16,817 bases of DNA from positions 1-16,817 of the forward strand of contig CALHST010000128.1 in the NCBI GenBank assembly GCA_938038825.1, given 5' to 3'. Below the pieces are notes generated by a model, which saw only the letters and a list, made by a program, of their open reading frames with translations, did not search any database and was not told the origin of the DNA. A program made the translations under genes and the position numbers. Positions within the stretch are counted from its first letter, which is position 1. Every line of letters starts with the position of its first letter. This document shows, in pieces, positions 5,955-14,340 of this stretch. Origin of the DNA: an uncultured Paracoccaceae bacterium (GTDB taxonomy: Bacteria; Pseudomonadota; Alphaproteobacteria; Rhodobacterales; Rhodobacteraceae).

Positions 5955-8573
5955 CTATTCCTTGGCGGCAGTTTTCTTAGCCGGGGCTTTTTTCGCTGCC
6001 GGTTTCTTGGCCGCGGTTTTCTTTTTCGCAGGCTTTTTGGCTGCTTTTTTCTTTTTCCCGGTCTTTTCCGCGCGTTCTGTAATGAGTTGCACGGCCAGAT
6101 CCATGGTCACATCGTCTGGTTCAACTGTGTCGGGGATTGTCGCGTTGATCTTTTCCCATTTTACATAGGGGCCATATTTGCCCTTCATAATATTAACGGG
6201 GCCGCCTTCTTCGGGATGCTCGCCCAGTTCACGCAGCGGCGCAGCAGGCTGCCCCCGCGATCCACGGCTGGCGACCTTTTCGGCCAACAGCTGCACCGCC
6301 CGGTTCATGCCAACGGTCCAAACTTCGTCCAGACCTTCCAGATTGGCGTTTGTTCCACCACGATCCGAAGTGCTGGCCGCATGTTTCAGATAAGGACCAT
6401 AGCGCCCGATATTGGCCCATACAGTCACACCATCTTCGGGATGCGGCCCAATTTCGCGGGGCAGAGAGAGCAACATAACGGCTTTTTCCAGCTCGACCTC
6501 CTCGGGTGGCCACTCTTTGGGGATGGACTGGCGCGGAGGCTTCTTGTTTTCTTCCGTGATCTCGCCGCGTTGGGCATAGGGGCCAAAGCGCCCCTTAAAG
6601 ATGCGAATTTCGTCACCCGCATCCACACCCAGCAGTTTGCCTTCTGGCGGAATGGCCGAGGCTTCGGCTTCTGGGTTGGGCGGACCAAAGGGACGCGTAT
6701 AGCGACAGGATGGATATTCGGAACACCCAATAAACGCCCCGCCAGAGCGCGCCGTGCGCATCGACAGTTTCCCCAACTGGCAATTGGGGCAGAGACGGGG
6801 GTTTGATCCGTCTTCATTGGGCGGGAACAGATGCGGTTCCAACACTTCGTTGATTTTTTCAAGAACTTCCGTGATGCGCAATTCTGATGTTTCACCAATC
6901 GCGGCGGAAAAATCTTCCCAAAACCGGCCAAGGACGTTTTTGTAGTTGCGATTGCCCGCGCTCACATCGTCAAGTTCTTCTTCAAGGCTGGCTGTGAAGT
7001 CATAACCCACATATTTGCGGAAATAGTTTTCCAGAAACGCGATGACCAAACGGCCTTTGTCTTCGGGGTACAGGCGGTTCTTTTCTTTGCGGACGTATTC
7101 ACGATCTTGAATCGTGGTCACGATCGACGCGTAAGTCGACGGGCGCCCAATTCCCAGTTCTTCCATCCGCTTGACCAAAGTCGCTTCGGTGTAGCGGGGC
7201 GGGGGCTGTGTGAAGTGTTGGTTTGGTGTGATGCCACGCTTTTCCGCGGGCTCACCCTCGGCAATCTGGGGCAGACGCTTGTCGTCGTCATCCACCACGT
7301 CATCATCGCGGCCTTCTTCATAAACCCGCAAGAACCCGTCAAACGTCACAACCTGGCCAGAGGCGCGCAGGCCAACTTGCCCATCTGCGCTGCCGATCTC
7401 GACAGTCGTGCGTTCCATCCGTGCGCCTTCCATCTGGCAGGCCAATGTGCGTTTCCAGATCAGATCATACAGCTTGCGCTGGTCTTCCTCGGTTACTTTC
7501 AGCGATTTTGGGTCCGCCATCATATCGGTGGGGCGAATACACTCATGCGCTTCTTGCGCGTTTTTCGCTTTGTTTTTGTACTCGCGCGGTTTCGCCGGCA
7601 CATATTCCTTACCGTATCGCGTGGCGATTGCATCGCGCGCGGCTTGGGCTGCTTCGGGCGCCATGTCGATGCCGTCCGTTCGCATATAGGTAATGTAGCC
7701 GGCTTCGTACAAACGCTGCGCAAGGCTCATGGTCTGGCGCGCGCCATAGCCAAACTTGCGCGAGGCTTCCTGTTGCAACGTAGACGTCATGAACGGCGCA
7801 GATGGATTGCGCGAGGCGGGCTTGGCCTCAACACTTTGGATGGTCAGATCGCGCGACGTGATCGCTTGCACAGCCATTTCGGCTTGTGTCTGGTTTTCGA
7901 TATCGAACTTGTCGACTTTCTTGCCAGCCAACAGGGTAAGGCGGGCTTCGTATTCTTGGCCGCGGGGTGTGGCGAGCACGGCAGACACGGACCAGTATTC
8001 GCGCGCTTTGAAGACTTCGATCTCCATTTCACGCTCTACTATAATGCGCAGGCTGACGGATTGCACACGGCCCGCAGATTTCGCGCCGGGCAATTTGCGC
8101 CACAACACAGGCGACAGATTAAAGCCCACAAGATAATCCAGTGCACGCCGTGCAAGATAGGCTTCGACCAAGGGCATATCCACTTGGCGCGGGTTTTGCA
8201 TCGCTTCGGTCACAGCAGCCTTTGTGATCGCGTTAAATGTCACTCGGCTAACAGGCGTGTCCTTCTTGATGGACTTGCGCTTTGTCAGGGCCTCTTGCAA
8301 GTGCCAGCTGATGGCTTCGCCTTCGCGGTCCGGGTCAGTCGCAAGGATCAATTCGCCATCTTCGGCAAGCGCGTCGGCAATGGCTTTTACGTGCTTTTTG
8401 CTGTCAGATGCGACCTCCCACAGCATGTCAAACTCGTTTTCCGGGTCAACTGACCCATCTTTGGGGGGCAGGTCCCGAACGTGCCCATAGGAGGCAAGGA
8501 CAGTATAGTCACTTCCCAAATACTTGTTGATTGTCTTGGCTTTAGCTGGGGATTCGACAACAACAACTGGCAT
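5955..8573 (-). CDS. topA: DNA topoisomerase I (type IA)
   Basis: Relaxes negatively supercoiled DNA by transient single-strand cleavage; 872 residues. The TOPRIM domain shows Glu7 in VVVVESPAKAKT and Asp80, Asp82 and Glu84 in TDPDREGE, the metal-binding acids. The active-site Tyr296 lies in ITYMRTDG. A four-Cys zinc finger follows (C595, C598, C617, C623). Three C-terminal GRFGPY-type repeats then appear (KGRFGPYAQ, IGRYGPYLK, KGKYGPYVK), and the protein ends in about 35 residues of almost only Lys, Ala, Pro and Thr, a histone-H1-like tail that probably binds DNA. The start at 8573 places VVVVESPAKAK at the normal N-terminus. dprA lies 108 nt upstream, a common alphaproteobacterial order, and a likely promoter lies in that gap. 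Confidence 0.98.
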   Translation of the reverse strand: MPVVVVESPAKAKTINKYLGSDYTVLASYGHVRDLPPKDGSVDPENEFDMLWEVASDSKKHVKAIADALAEDGELILATDPDREGEAISWHLQEALTKRKSIKKDTPVSRVTFNAITKAAVTEAMQNPRQVDMPLVEAYLARRALDYLVGFNLSPVLWRKLPGAKSAGRVQSVSLRIIVEREMEIEVFKAREYWSVSAVLATPRGQEYEARLTLLAGKKVDKFDIENQTQAEMAVQAITSRDLTIQSVEAKPASRNPSAPFMTSTLQQEASRKFGYGARQTMSLAQRLYEAGYITYMRTDGIDMAPEAAQAARDAIATRYGKEYVPAKPREYKNKAKNAQEAHECIRPTDMMADPKSLKVTEEDQRKLYDLIWKRTLACQMEGARMERTTVEIGSADGQVGLRASGQVVTFDGFLRVYEEGRDDDVVDDDDKRLPQIAEGEPAEKRGITPNQHFTQPPPRYTEATLVKRMEELGIGRPSTYASIVTTIQDREYVRKEKNRLYPEDKGRLVIAFLENYFRKYVGYDFTASLEEELDDVSAGNRNYKNVLGRFWEDFSAAIGETSELRITEVLEKINEVLEPHLFPPNEDGSNPRLCPNCQLGKLSMRTARSGGAFIGCSEYPSCRYTRPFGPPNPEAEASAIPPEGKLLGVDAGDEIRIFKGRFGPYAQRGEITEENKKPPRQSIPKEWPPEEVELEKAVMLLSLPREIGPHPEDGVTVWANIGRYGPYLKHAASTSDRGGTNANLEGLDEVWTVGMNRAVQLLAEKVASRGSRGQPAAPLRELGEHPEEGGPVNIMKGKYGPYVKWEKINATIPDTVEPDDVTMDLAVQLITERAEKTGKKKKAAKKPAKKKTAAKKPAAKKAPAKKTAAKE

Positions 8574-8622
8574 ACAGGGGGGCTACCTTCGAAAGGAAAA
8601 AGAGTGAGTCTATGGCCGCGCA

Positions 8623-8651
8623 AAATGTGGGTGTGCGGTGTCGGTTGTCAA
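8623..8651 (-). promoter_or_regulatory. Possible topA promoter
   Basis: In the dprA-topA gap the minus strand reads a perfect TTGACA -35 box (8651-8646), then 17 nt, then ACATTT (8628-8623), a poor -10. A good -35 with a weak -10 is common in alphaproteobacteria. The implied leader would be roughly 40 nt. It would let topA, whose product responds to supercoiling, be transcribed independently of dprA. Confidence 0.35.
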
Positions 8652-8681
8652 TCCTTGGTTGGCCTCGCGGTGACGAAAAAA

Positions 8682-9857
8682 CTAAGTTGGGCGGCTAAAC
8701 AACCCACCAGCATGGCGATTGATGGCCCCGTCCAGTTCCAAATCTGTCAACGCCATTCCAAGCGATTTTGGCGTTGTTTGAAGATCTCTCAACAATTGAT
8801 CCTCGGCAATGGGGCTTGGCCCGAGCTGTTGTAAAATGCGGTTATGTAAAGACTGTGTATTCGCAGCCTCTGCCCGGGTTTGTTGGCGGGGTTTTGGCCC
8901 GTTCGCGGGGAGGGGGAGTGCCAAATCGCCTTGCTGCATCTTTTGTGAGATAGGCGTTGCAAGCGGTCCAAGCGCTTCAACGACGTCCTCGGCCCGGCGC
9001 ACAAGTGTCGCGCCATCCCGGATGAGCATGTTGCATCCCGCCGCACGGGCATCAAATGGATGACCGGGAACAGCCATCACATCACGCCCAATGTCTGCGG
9101 CGTCTCGTGCCGTGATCAAGCTGCCCGATTTCGCGGCGGCTTCAACCACAACACAGGCTTGACCCAAGCCAGCGATGATCCGGTTGCGGGCCGGAAAATG
9201 GCGCGCTTGGGGTTGCAAGCCCATTGGTTGTTCGGACAAGCGCAACCCTTTTTCGGCTATTTGTTCTGCAAGATGTGTGTTCTCGGCGGGGTACATGACA
9301 TCCACACCGCCAGCCTGCACCGCAATTGTGCCTGTCGGTAAAGCGGCAAGATGCGCAGCGGCGTCAACACCGCGGGCCAGACCTGAGACGACGATCATGC
9401 CATTCGCCCCAAGATCAGCAGCCAAGGCTTTGGCCATGCGCGTTCCCAAGGACGATGCGTTGCGTGCGCCAACCATTGCGATCATCGGTTGGCGCAACAA
9501 CTCTTGCCGTCCCAGCGCCCAAAGAACGGGAGGCGCATTGGTCATGTCCGTGAGTGGGGCTGGATAGCCTTCATGACCGTGAATAAGAAGCTTGGCACCC
9601 AACCGGGCACCCGCGCGCAGTTCCTTGGAAATCACCGCCTCGGGGCAAATTTCATAGTTTTGGGCACCGGCGGCGCGCGCCACCTCTGGCAGCGCGGCCA
9701 ACGCATTCTGCGCGGTGCCGTATTCAGTCAGCAGACGATGGTACGTCGTCGCGCCAACCCGGCGTGATCGCAACAGGCGGAGATGTAAATACCGGATATC
9801 TTCCGTGGTGGGTGGGAGTGGGGGGTGAGTGGAAGAAGGATGAAATTCCCCGGCCAT
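8682..9857 (-). CDS. dprA: DNA-processing protein DprA (Smf)
   Basis: Binds incoming single-stranded DNA during natural transformation and loads RecA in the cytoplasm; 391 residues. A helical N-terminal domain (about 20-100) is followed by the Rossmann-like DprA core: MVGARNAS (128-135), SGLARGVDAAAH (158-169), the HFPARNRIIAGLG block (220-232) and GSLITARDA (245-253). A C-terminal winged-helix region (about 335-391) follows a Gln/Pro-rich linker. The start MAGEFHP is backed by a GGAG about 8 nt upstream. The first 18 residues are Pro/Thr-rich and probably disordered. The gene lies 108 nt upstream of topA on the same strand. dprA is widespread in bacteria without shown competence, so its presence alone does not prove transformability. 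Confidence 0.97.
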   Translation of the reverse strand: MAGEFHPSSTHPPLPPTTEDIRYLHLRLLRSRRVGATTYHRLLTEYGTAQNALAALPEVARAAGAQNYEICPEAVISKELRAGARLGAKLLIHGHEGYPAPLTDMTNAPPVLWALGRQELLRQPMIAMVGARNASSLGTRMAKALAADLGANGMIVVSGLARGVDAAAHLAALPTGTIAVQAGGVDVMYPAENTHLAEQIAEKGLRLSEQPMGLQPQARHFPARNRIIAGLGQACVVVEAAAKSGSLITARDAADIGRDVMAVPGHPFDARAAGCNMLIRDGATLVRRAEDVVEALGPLATPISQKMQQGDLALPLPANGPKPRQQTRAEAANTQSLHNRILQQLGPSPIAEDQLLRDLQTTPKSLGMALTDLELDGAINRHAGGLFSRPT

Positions 9858-10093
9858 TCACATGCTCCAACCTGTTGCTGTAACTGTTTTAGGGAATCGA
9901 GGTTAACAAGTGTTTAAAACAAACCTCCCTATTTTAGGGGAGATACATTTGATTTAACGTATATTTTTATAACAATTTGCCTCAGTCTCGTCCCAGGCCC
10001 GAGCCACATGACGTTATTGGCATCGCGTTCTGACGCTCCTTGGCATCATTCCCCTCAAGTCGGGTGCAATTATGTTGAAGACGCCCAGCTTTG
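9858..10093 (-). promoter_or_regulatory. tldD-dprA intergenic region: AT-rich block and small hairpin
   Basis: Between two minus-strand genes. A strongly AT-rich block at about 9943-9985 (TTATAAAAATATACGTTAAA on the minus strand) suggests a dprA promoter. Just downstream of it CTCCC and GGGAG (9942-9925) pair around a TA-rich loop and are followed by GTTTGTTTT. This could be a weak terminator for tldD transcripts or a leader hairpin of dprA. No gene was seen here. Confidence 0.35.
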
Positions 10094-11518
10094 TTATGCG
10101 GCAGAGCCACCAACAGTAAGACCGCCAATCATCAAGGTCGGCTGACCGACGCCAACAGGCACCCATTGTCCTTGTTTGCCGCAATTGCCCATACCGGGAT
10201 CCAAAGCCATATCGTTTCCGATGCCGCGGATCTGTTTCAGCGCTGTTGCACCATCGCCAATCAATGTCGCGCCCTTGACCGGGGCGCCAACAACGCCGTT
10301 TTTGACGCGATAGGCTTCGGTGCAGGAGAACACGAACTTACCATTGGTGATGTCCACCTGTCCGCCACCAAAGCCCACAGCGTAAATGCCGTCTTTCAAA
10401 TCGGCCACGATGTCGCCCGGTGCGGTATCGCCACCGAGCATATAGGTATTTGTCATGCGAGGCATCGGAACATGGGCATAGCTTTCCCGGCGCCCGTTCC
10501 CAGTGGGGGCCACGCCCATCAGACGCGCATTCTGGCGATCCTGCATGTACCCCGTCAAAATCCCATCTTCGATCAAGACGTTTTTGCCGGATGGCGTTCC
10601 TTCGTCATCCACACTGATTGACCCCCGTCGGTCCGGGATCGTGCCGTCATCCAGCACTGTGACACCCGGCGAAGCGATACGTTTCCCCAGCAATCCGGCA
10701 AAAGCCGAAGATCCTTTGCGGTTAAAATCGCCTTCTAATCCGTGGCCAATAGCTTCATGCAACAAAATTCCGGGCCAACCGGGCCCAAGCACCACGTCCA
10801 TGACTCCGGCAGGGGCGGGCTCTGCGTCCAAATTCACCAAAGCAATGCGCAACGCTTCGCGCGCTTTTGCTTCCCAATCGGCACGGTCCATGACGCCGCC
10901 TTGCAGCACATAGCGGCCACCGCCGCCTGCACTGCCAGATTCGCGGCGGCCATTCTGTTCAACGATCACCGACACATTTAGCCGTGTCATGGGGCGCTGA
11001 TCGGACACCATGTGTCCATCCGGGCGCAGAATGACAACTTCCTGATGGCTTGCCGCAATGGTCGCTGACGCCTGAACAACGCGGCTGTCCAATCCCCGCA
11101 TAAAGGCATCAATCTCGCGCAGTGTATCCACTTTCACACCAAATTCGACGCCAGCAATCGGGTCTTCATCTGTATAAAGCTTGCGATTGGTGGCCTGTGG
11201 GGCCTCGGCCAAGGTGCCGCCGCCGTCACTAACAGCCAGGCGCACTGTATCCGCAGCGCGTCTCAAGGCAGATTCGCTCATGTCTGTTGCATGCGCATAG
11301 CCCACGGCTTCGCCGCTCACCGCGCGCAGGCCGAATCCTTGACCGGCGTCATAGCTGGCTGTCTTGAGCCGCCCATCATCAAATGCCAGTGCTTCTGACC
11401 GGCGACGTTCCAAAAAAAGTTCCCCGTCATCTGCGCCGTTTGTGGCGTCTTGCAGCACCCGAAGGGCCGTATCTGCGTCCAAATCAGTTGAAAATGGGTC
11501 AAAAGGGGCGTCAGTCAT
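10094..11518 (-). CDS. tldD: Metalloprotease TldD
   Basis: Cytoplasmic zinc protease that acts with TldE (PmbA); the pair degrades unfolded peptides and matures some peptide toxins and modified peptides in other bacteria. It has 474 residues, close to the E. coli protein. The zinc site HEAIGH (254-259) is intact, within LLHEAIGHGLEGDFNRKG. The C-terminal part carries the glycine-rich VVGAPVKGATLIGDG block and ends in GGLTVGGSAA. The start at 11518 (MTDAPFDPF) has an AAGG 8 nt upstream; an in-frame upstream extension to 11632 looks non-coding and would fill the divergent promoter region. No tldE is visible in the window, and no peptide precursor gene was noticed nearby. Confidence 0.97.
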   Translation of the reverse strand: MTDAPFDPFSTDLDADTALRVLQDATNGADDGELFLERRRSEALAFDDGRLKTASYDAGQGFGLRAVSGEAVGYAHATDMSESALRRAADTVRLAVSDGGGTLAEAPQATNRKLYTDEDPIAGVEFGVKVDTLREIDAFMRGLDSRVVQASATIAASHQEVVILRPDGHMVSDQRPMTRLNVSVIVEQNGRRESGSAGGGGRYVLQGGVMDRADWEAKAREALRIALVNLDAEPAPAGVMDVVLGPGWPGILLHEAIGHGLEGDFNRKGSSAFAGLLGKRIASPGVTVLDDGTIPDRRGSISVDDEGTPSGKNVLIEDGILTGYMQDRQNARLMGVAPTGNGRRESYAHVPMPRMTNTYMLGGDTAPGDIVADLKDGIYAVGFGGGQVDITNGKFVFSCTEAYRVKNGVVGAPVKGATLIGDGATALKQIRGIGNDMALDPGMGNCGKQGQWVPVGVGQPTLMIGGLTVGGSAA

Positions 11519-11701
11519 TGCAGGTGCCTTATTATGCGCGCGTGGCGGGTGTCGACAGGAAGCGTCCGTTTGACGCAACCGAAACTCTTTATCTTGCAGC
11601 AGGAATATGATTGTAAGCACAGCAGAATACAACGGGACGTCGTGCGCCTTCGTGCAATCGGCCCTGACTAGCCAACAGTGATCATAAGATCAGGACCACA
11701 C
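11519..11701. promoter_or_regulatory. Divergent promoter region between tldD and coxB
   Basis: tldD leaves to the left and coxB to the right, so both promoters should lie in these 183 bp. A weak minus-strand candidate is TTGTAT, 17 nt, CATATT around 11605-11635. For coxB only a TTGACG at about 11570 resembles a -35, without a well-spaced -10. The coxB ATG is preceded by AGGA with a 6-nt spacer. Confidence 0.4.
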
Positions 11702-12544
11702 ATGATGAAGCTTTTCAAAAGCATTGGCCTTATGGCCGCGTTTACCGCAGCTGCTCCCGCTATGGCGCAGGATGCGCTTGAGACCATCGGCAAACCTGTC
11801 GACGGATTGACAGGGTTCCAACCCGCAGTGACCGAGCTTGCGCGGGATTTGCAGTGGCTGGATGGATGGCTGCTGGTCATGTGTGTGATCATTTCGGTGT
11901 TTGTCATCGGTTTGATCGGGGTTGTTTGCGTCAAGTATAACCGCAAAGCGAACCCAACGCCGGGCACGTTTACTCACAATACGCCGATCGAGATCGCATG
12001 GACCTTGATCCCAATCGTTATCTTGCTTGCAATTGGTGTGGCTTCGTTGCCGATCCTGTTCAAGCAGCAGGAAATCCCTGAAGCGGACCTAACGATCAAG
12101 GTGACTGGGTATCAGTGGTACTGGGGTTACGAATATGTGGATCATGAATTCGCTTTTGATAGCTTTATGTTGCCGCGCGAGGAACTGGAAGAAAACGGCT
12201 ATGCGCCCGACGAATACTTGTTGGCCACAGATACGGCAGTCATCGTACCGGTTAACAAAACAGTTGTGATGCAGGTTACGGGCGCAGACGTGATCCATGC
12301 TTGGACCATTCCATCCTTTGGCGTAAAACAGGACGCAGTACCGGGTCGCTTGGCTGAGCTTTGGTTCAAAGCCGAAAAAGAAGGCATCTATTTTGGTCAG
12401 TGCTCGGAACTGTGTGGCAAGGATCATGCCTATATGCCGATTACTGTGAAAGTGGTGAGTGAAGAAGCCTATGACGCTTGGCTGAAAGGTGCGATCGACG
12501 AATACGCGGGTCGCCCATTGGATTTCGACATCGCTGCTAAATAA
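11702..12544 (+). CDS. coxB: Cytochrome c oxidase subunit II
   Basis: CuA-bearing subunit of the aa3-type terminal oxidase; takes electrons from cytochrome c on the periplasmic side. It has 280 residues. A signal peptide (MMKLFKSIGL to PAMA) precedes mature QDALE. Two transmembrane helices lie near 55-77 and 100-119. The CuA ligands are all present: His199, Cys234, Glu236, Cys238, His242 and Met245, in CSELCGKDHAYM. The aromatic YQWYWGYEY stretch (137-145) that carries electrons to subunit I is intact. The ATG at 11702 is chosen because it directly begins the signal peptide and has AGGA upstream; the start at 11678 would prepend polar residues. coxA (subunit I) is not adjacent, as in Paracoccus and Rhodobacter. 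Confidence 0.97.
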   Translation: MMKLFKSIGLMAAFTAAAPAMAQDALETIGKPVDGLTGFQPAVTELARDLQWLDGWLLVMCVIISVFVIGLIGVVCVKYNRKANPTPGTFTHNTPIEIAWTLIPIVILLAIGVASLPILFKQQEIPEADLTIKVTGYQWYWGYEYVDHEFAFDSFMLPREELEENGYAPDEYLLATDTAVIVPVNKTVVMQVTGADVIHAWTIPSFGVKQDAVPGRLAELWFKAEKEGIYFGQCSELCGKDHAYMPITVKVVSEEAYDAWLKGAIDEYAGRPLDFDIAAK

Positions 12545-12550
12545 CGCGCT

Positions 12551-12621
12551 CGGCACGTGAGCTGAAGCTCACCTTACGTGCCGAACATCTGACTGGACTG
12601 TAAGGTGAGCTTCAGCTCACG
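12551..12621 (+). repeat. Nested inverted repeat between coxB and ctaB
   Basis: A perfect 22-bp inverted repeat pairs 12556-12577 with 12600-12621 across a 22-bp spacer. Each arm itself holds a short palindrome: GTGAGC-TGAA-GCTCAC in the first and GTGAGC-TTCA-GCTCAC in the second. A competing stem pairs CGGCACGT (12551-12558) with ACGTGCCG (12576-12583). No U-tract follows, so it is not a plain intrinsic terminator. It begins 6 nt after the coxB stop and ends 23 nt before ctaB. It may be an extragenic palindromic repeat or an mRNA processing or stabilising element that keeps coxB above ctaB. Confidence 0.85.
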
Positions 12622-12644
12622 CCCCGGATCGAAGCTAGGCCAAT

Positions 12645-13586
12645 ATGACCGACGCAACGCATATAACACGAGACTACGAGCCAACGATGGGCGACTATTT
12701 CGCGCTGTTGAAGCCGCGCGTTATGTCACTGGTGGTGTTTACAGCATTTGTTGGCTTGCTGGCCGCGCCCGTGTCGTTGCATCCGGTTGAGGCGTTTGCC
12801 TCTATTTTGTTCATCGCAATCGGGGCCGGGGCCTCGGGTGCTTTGAATATGTGGTGGGACGCCGATATAGACGCTGTCATGCGCCGCACCGTCAAACGTC
12901 CGATCCCGTCTGGGCGGGTCGCTCCGGGAGAGGCTTTGGCGCTTGGCGTCGGCTTGTCAGGCCTATCCGTCGTGATGCTGGCCCTTGCTGCCAATCTGAT
13001 GGCCGCGGCCTTGTTGGCCTTTACGATCTTCTTCTATGCTGTGGTTTATTCCATGTGGCTCAAGCGCTCGACTCCGCAGAACATCGTCATTGGTGGCGCT
13101 GCGGGCGCGTTTCCTCCCATGATTGGTTGGGTCTGTGCCACAGGCTCCATCGGGATCGAAGCGTGGTTGATGTTTGCTCTGATCTTCATGTGGACCCCTC
13201 CGCATTTCTGGGCTTTGGCATTGTTCATGCGGTCAGATTATGACGATGCAAAAGTACCAATGCTGACCGTAACTCATGGACGCCGCGCCACGCGGAACCA
13301 CATCTTGGGCTACACGGTCCTGTTGTTCATATTGGCCATTGGCACCGCATTTACGTCGGTTGGTGGGCTTGTGTACCTGACCTGTGCAGCAGTTCTGAAT
13401 TCGATGTTTTTGATCGGTGCGGTACGCATATGGCAGCGGGATGAAGACGCATCCGAAGCTGACAACTTTGCGGCAGAACGGCGGTTCTTCAAATTATCCT
13501 TGCTGTATCTCTTCCTGCATTTCGGCGCGATCTTGTTCGAAGCCGCGATGAAACCGTTCGGTCTGGGAGGTTGGGGATGGCTTTAA
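12645..13586 (+). CDS. ctaB: Protoheme IX farnesyltransferase (heme O synthase)
   Basis: Integral membrane prenyltransferase that joins farnesyl diphosphate to protoheme, making heme O, the precursor of heme A for aa3 oxidase; also called CyoE or Cox10. It has 313 residues and about eight to nine hydrophobic spans. The allylic-diphosphate Asp-rich motif is N68-x3-D72-x3-D76 in NMWWDADID, followed by RRTVKRPIPSGR. A second conserved loop holds DYDDAKVPML after TPPHFWALA. The ATG at 12645 has a short AGG about 8 nt upstream. The last 10 nt overlap the next small gene. Confidence 0.97.
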   Translation: MTDATHITRDYEPTMGDYFALLKPRVMSLVVFTAFVGLLAAPVSLHPVEAFASILFIAIGAGASGALNMWWDADIDAVMRRTVKRPIPSGRVAPGEALALGVGLSGLSVVMLALAANLMAAALLAFTIFFYAVVYSMWLKRSTPQNIVIGGAAGAFPPMIGWVCATGSIGIEAWLMFALIFMWTPPHFWALALFMRSDYDDAKVPMLTVTHGRRATRNHILGYTVLLFILAIGTAFTSVGGLVYLTCAAVLNSMFLIGAVRIWQRDEDASEADNFAAERRFFKLSLLYLFLHFGAILFEAAMKPFGLGGWGWL

Positions 13587-13744
13587 GACCGGAACATGAA
13601 CTGCACCAGCGGCGCAAAGGCCGCAATGTCGGCGTGGGTCTCTTGCTGGTCAGCTTCATCGTGTTGGTCTTCGCCCTGACCTTTGTCAAAGTCACGCGGG
13701 GTGATTTCGAATTGCCCAATGCGCAGACAGGAGCCAACGGATGA
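13577..13744 (+). CDS. Small single-span membrane protein between ctaB and ctaG
   Basis: A 55-residue protein: a basic, polar N-terminus (MALRPEHELHQRRKGRNVG), one hydrophobic span of about 20 residues from roughly 19 to 39, then an acidic periplasmic tail (RGDFELPNAQTG). The ATG lies inside the end of ctaB (10-nt overlap) with GGGAGGTTGGGG directly upstream as ribosome site. Its TGA overlaps the ctaG start as ATGA. Both overlaps imply real, coupled translation. The Paracoccus cta cluster has a small orf in the same place; this is probably its equivalent (CoxF-like). A role in oxidase assembly is inferred from position only, and no catalytic or metal motif is visible. Confidence 0.85.
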   Translation: MALRPEHELHQRRKGRNVGVGLLLVSFIVLVFALTFVKVTRGDFELPNAQTGANG

Positions 13745-14316
13745 CACTGAACGGCCCACAAAAAACAGTTGTGCAAACGACGTGCTTAGTTGTCTTTATG
13801 GGCGGTCTCGCCTGGGCATCGGTGCCTTTGTATGACTGGTTTTGCCGCGTCACAGGTTTTGGGGGAACGCCCCTTGTGTCCGACGCAGGCGCGGACAATA
13901 TCCTGGATCAAACGATCAAAATCCGCTTTGACGCGTCTTTGGAACGGGACATGCCCTGGCAGTTCAAGCCACTGGAACGAGAGGTCGAACTGCGGATCGG
14001 GGAAACGGGGCTCGCGTTTTACGAAGCCTACAATCCCACCGACAAACCCATTGCGGGTTCCGCAAGCTATAATGTCGCGCCCTACGCGGCGGGTGGCTAT
14101 TTCACCAAAATTCAGTGTTTCTGCTTTGAAGAACAGGTTCTCATGCCCGGCGAGCGTGTGGAAATGCCTGTGACTTTCTATGTGGATCCCGAAATTGTAG
14201 AAGACCGTGAAGGCAAATTTGTGCATACCATCACGCTCAGCTACACGTTCTATCAAACAGACCTGCCCGAAGACCTTGCGTCTTTGGACGACCCGACCAA
14301 AACACCTACGAACTAA
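13741..14316 (+). CDS. ctaG: Cytochrome c oxidase assembly protein CtaG (Cox11)
   Basis: Membrane-anchored copper chaperone that delivers copper to the CuB site of subunit I. It has 191 residues. One N-terminal transmembrane segment (about 9-30) is followed by a periplasmic beta-sandwich domain. The copper motif CFCFEE places Cys126 and Cys128, and the conserved VPLYDWFCRVTGFGGT block contributes Cys35. The ATG shares ATGA with the end of the small upstream gene, so it is translationally coupled. coxC follows after 24 nt. Confidence 0.97.
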   Translation: MTLNGPQKTVVQTTCLVVFMGGLAWASVPLYDWFCRVTGFGGTPLVSDAGADNILDQTIKIRFDASLERDMPWQFKPLEREVELRIGETGLAFYEAYNPTDKPIAGSASYNVAPYAAGGYFTKIQCFCFEEQVLMPGERVEMPVTFYVDPEIVEDREGKFVHTITLSYTFYQTDLPEDLASLDDPTKTPTN

Positions 14317-14340
14317 CGCAAAGCCAAGAAGGACCTAATC

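Noticed and set aside
7107..8453. Long plus-strand open frame (448 codons) opposite topA
   Set aside because: It is antisense to a complete topoisomerase I with all catalytic motifs, and its translation is Arg/His/Phe-rich with no recognisable domain.
12551..12621. Intrinsic terminator after coxB
   Set aside because: No U-tract follows any of the possible stems, and the operon continues.
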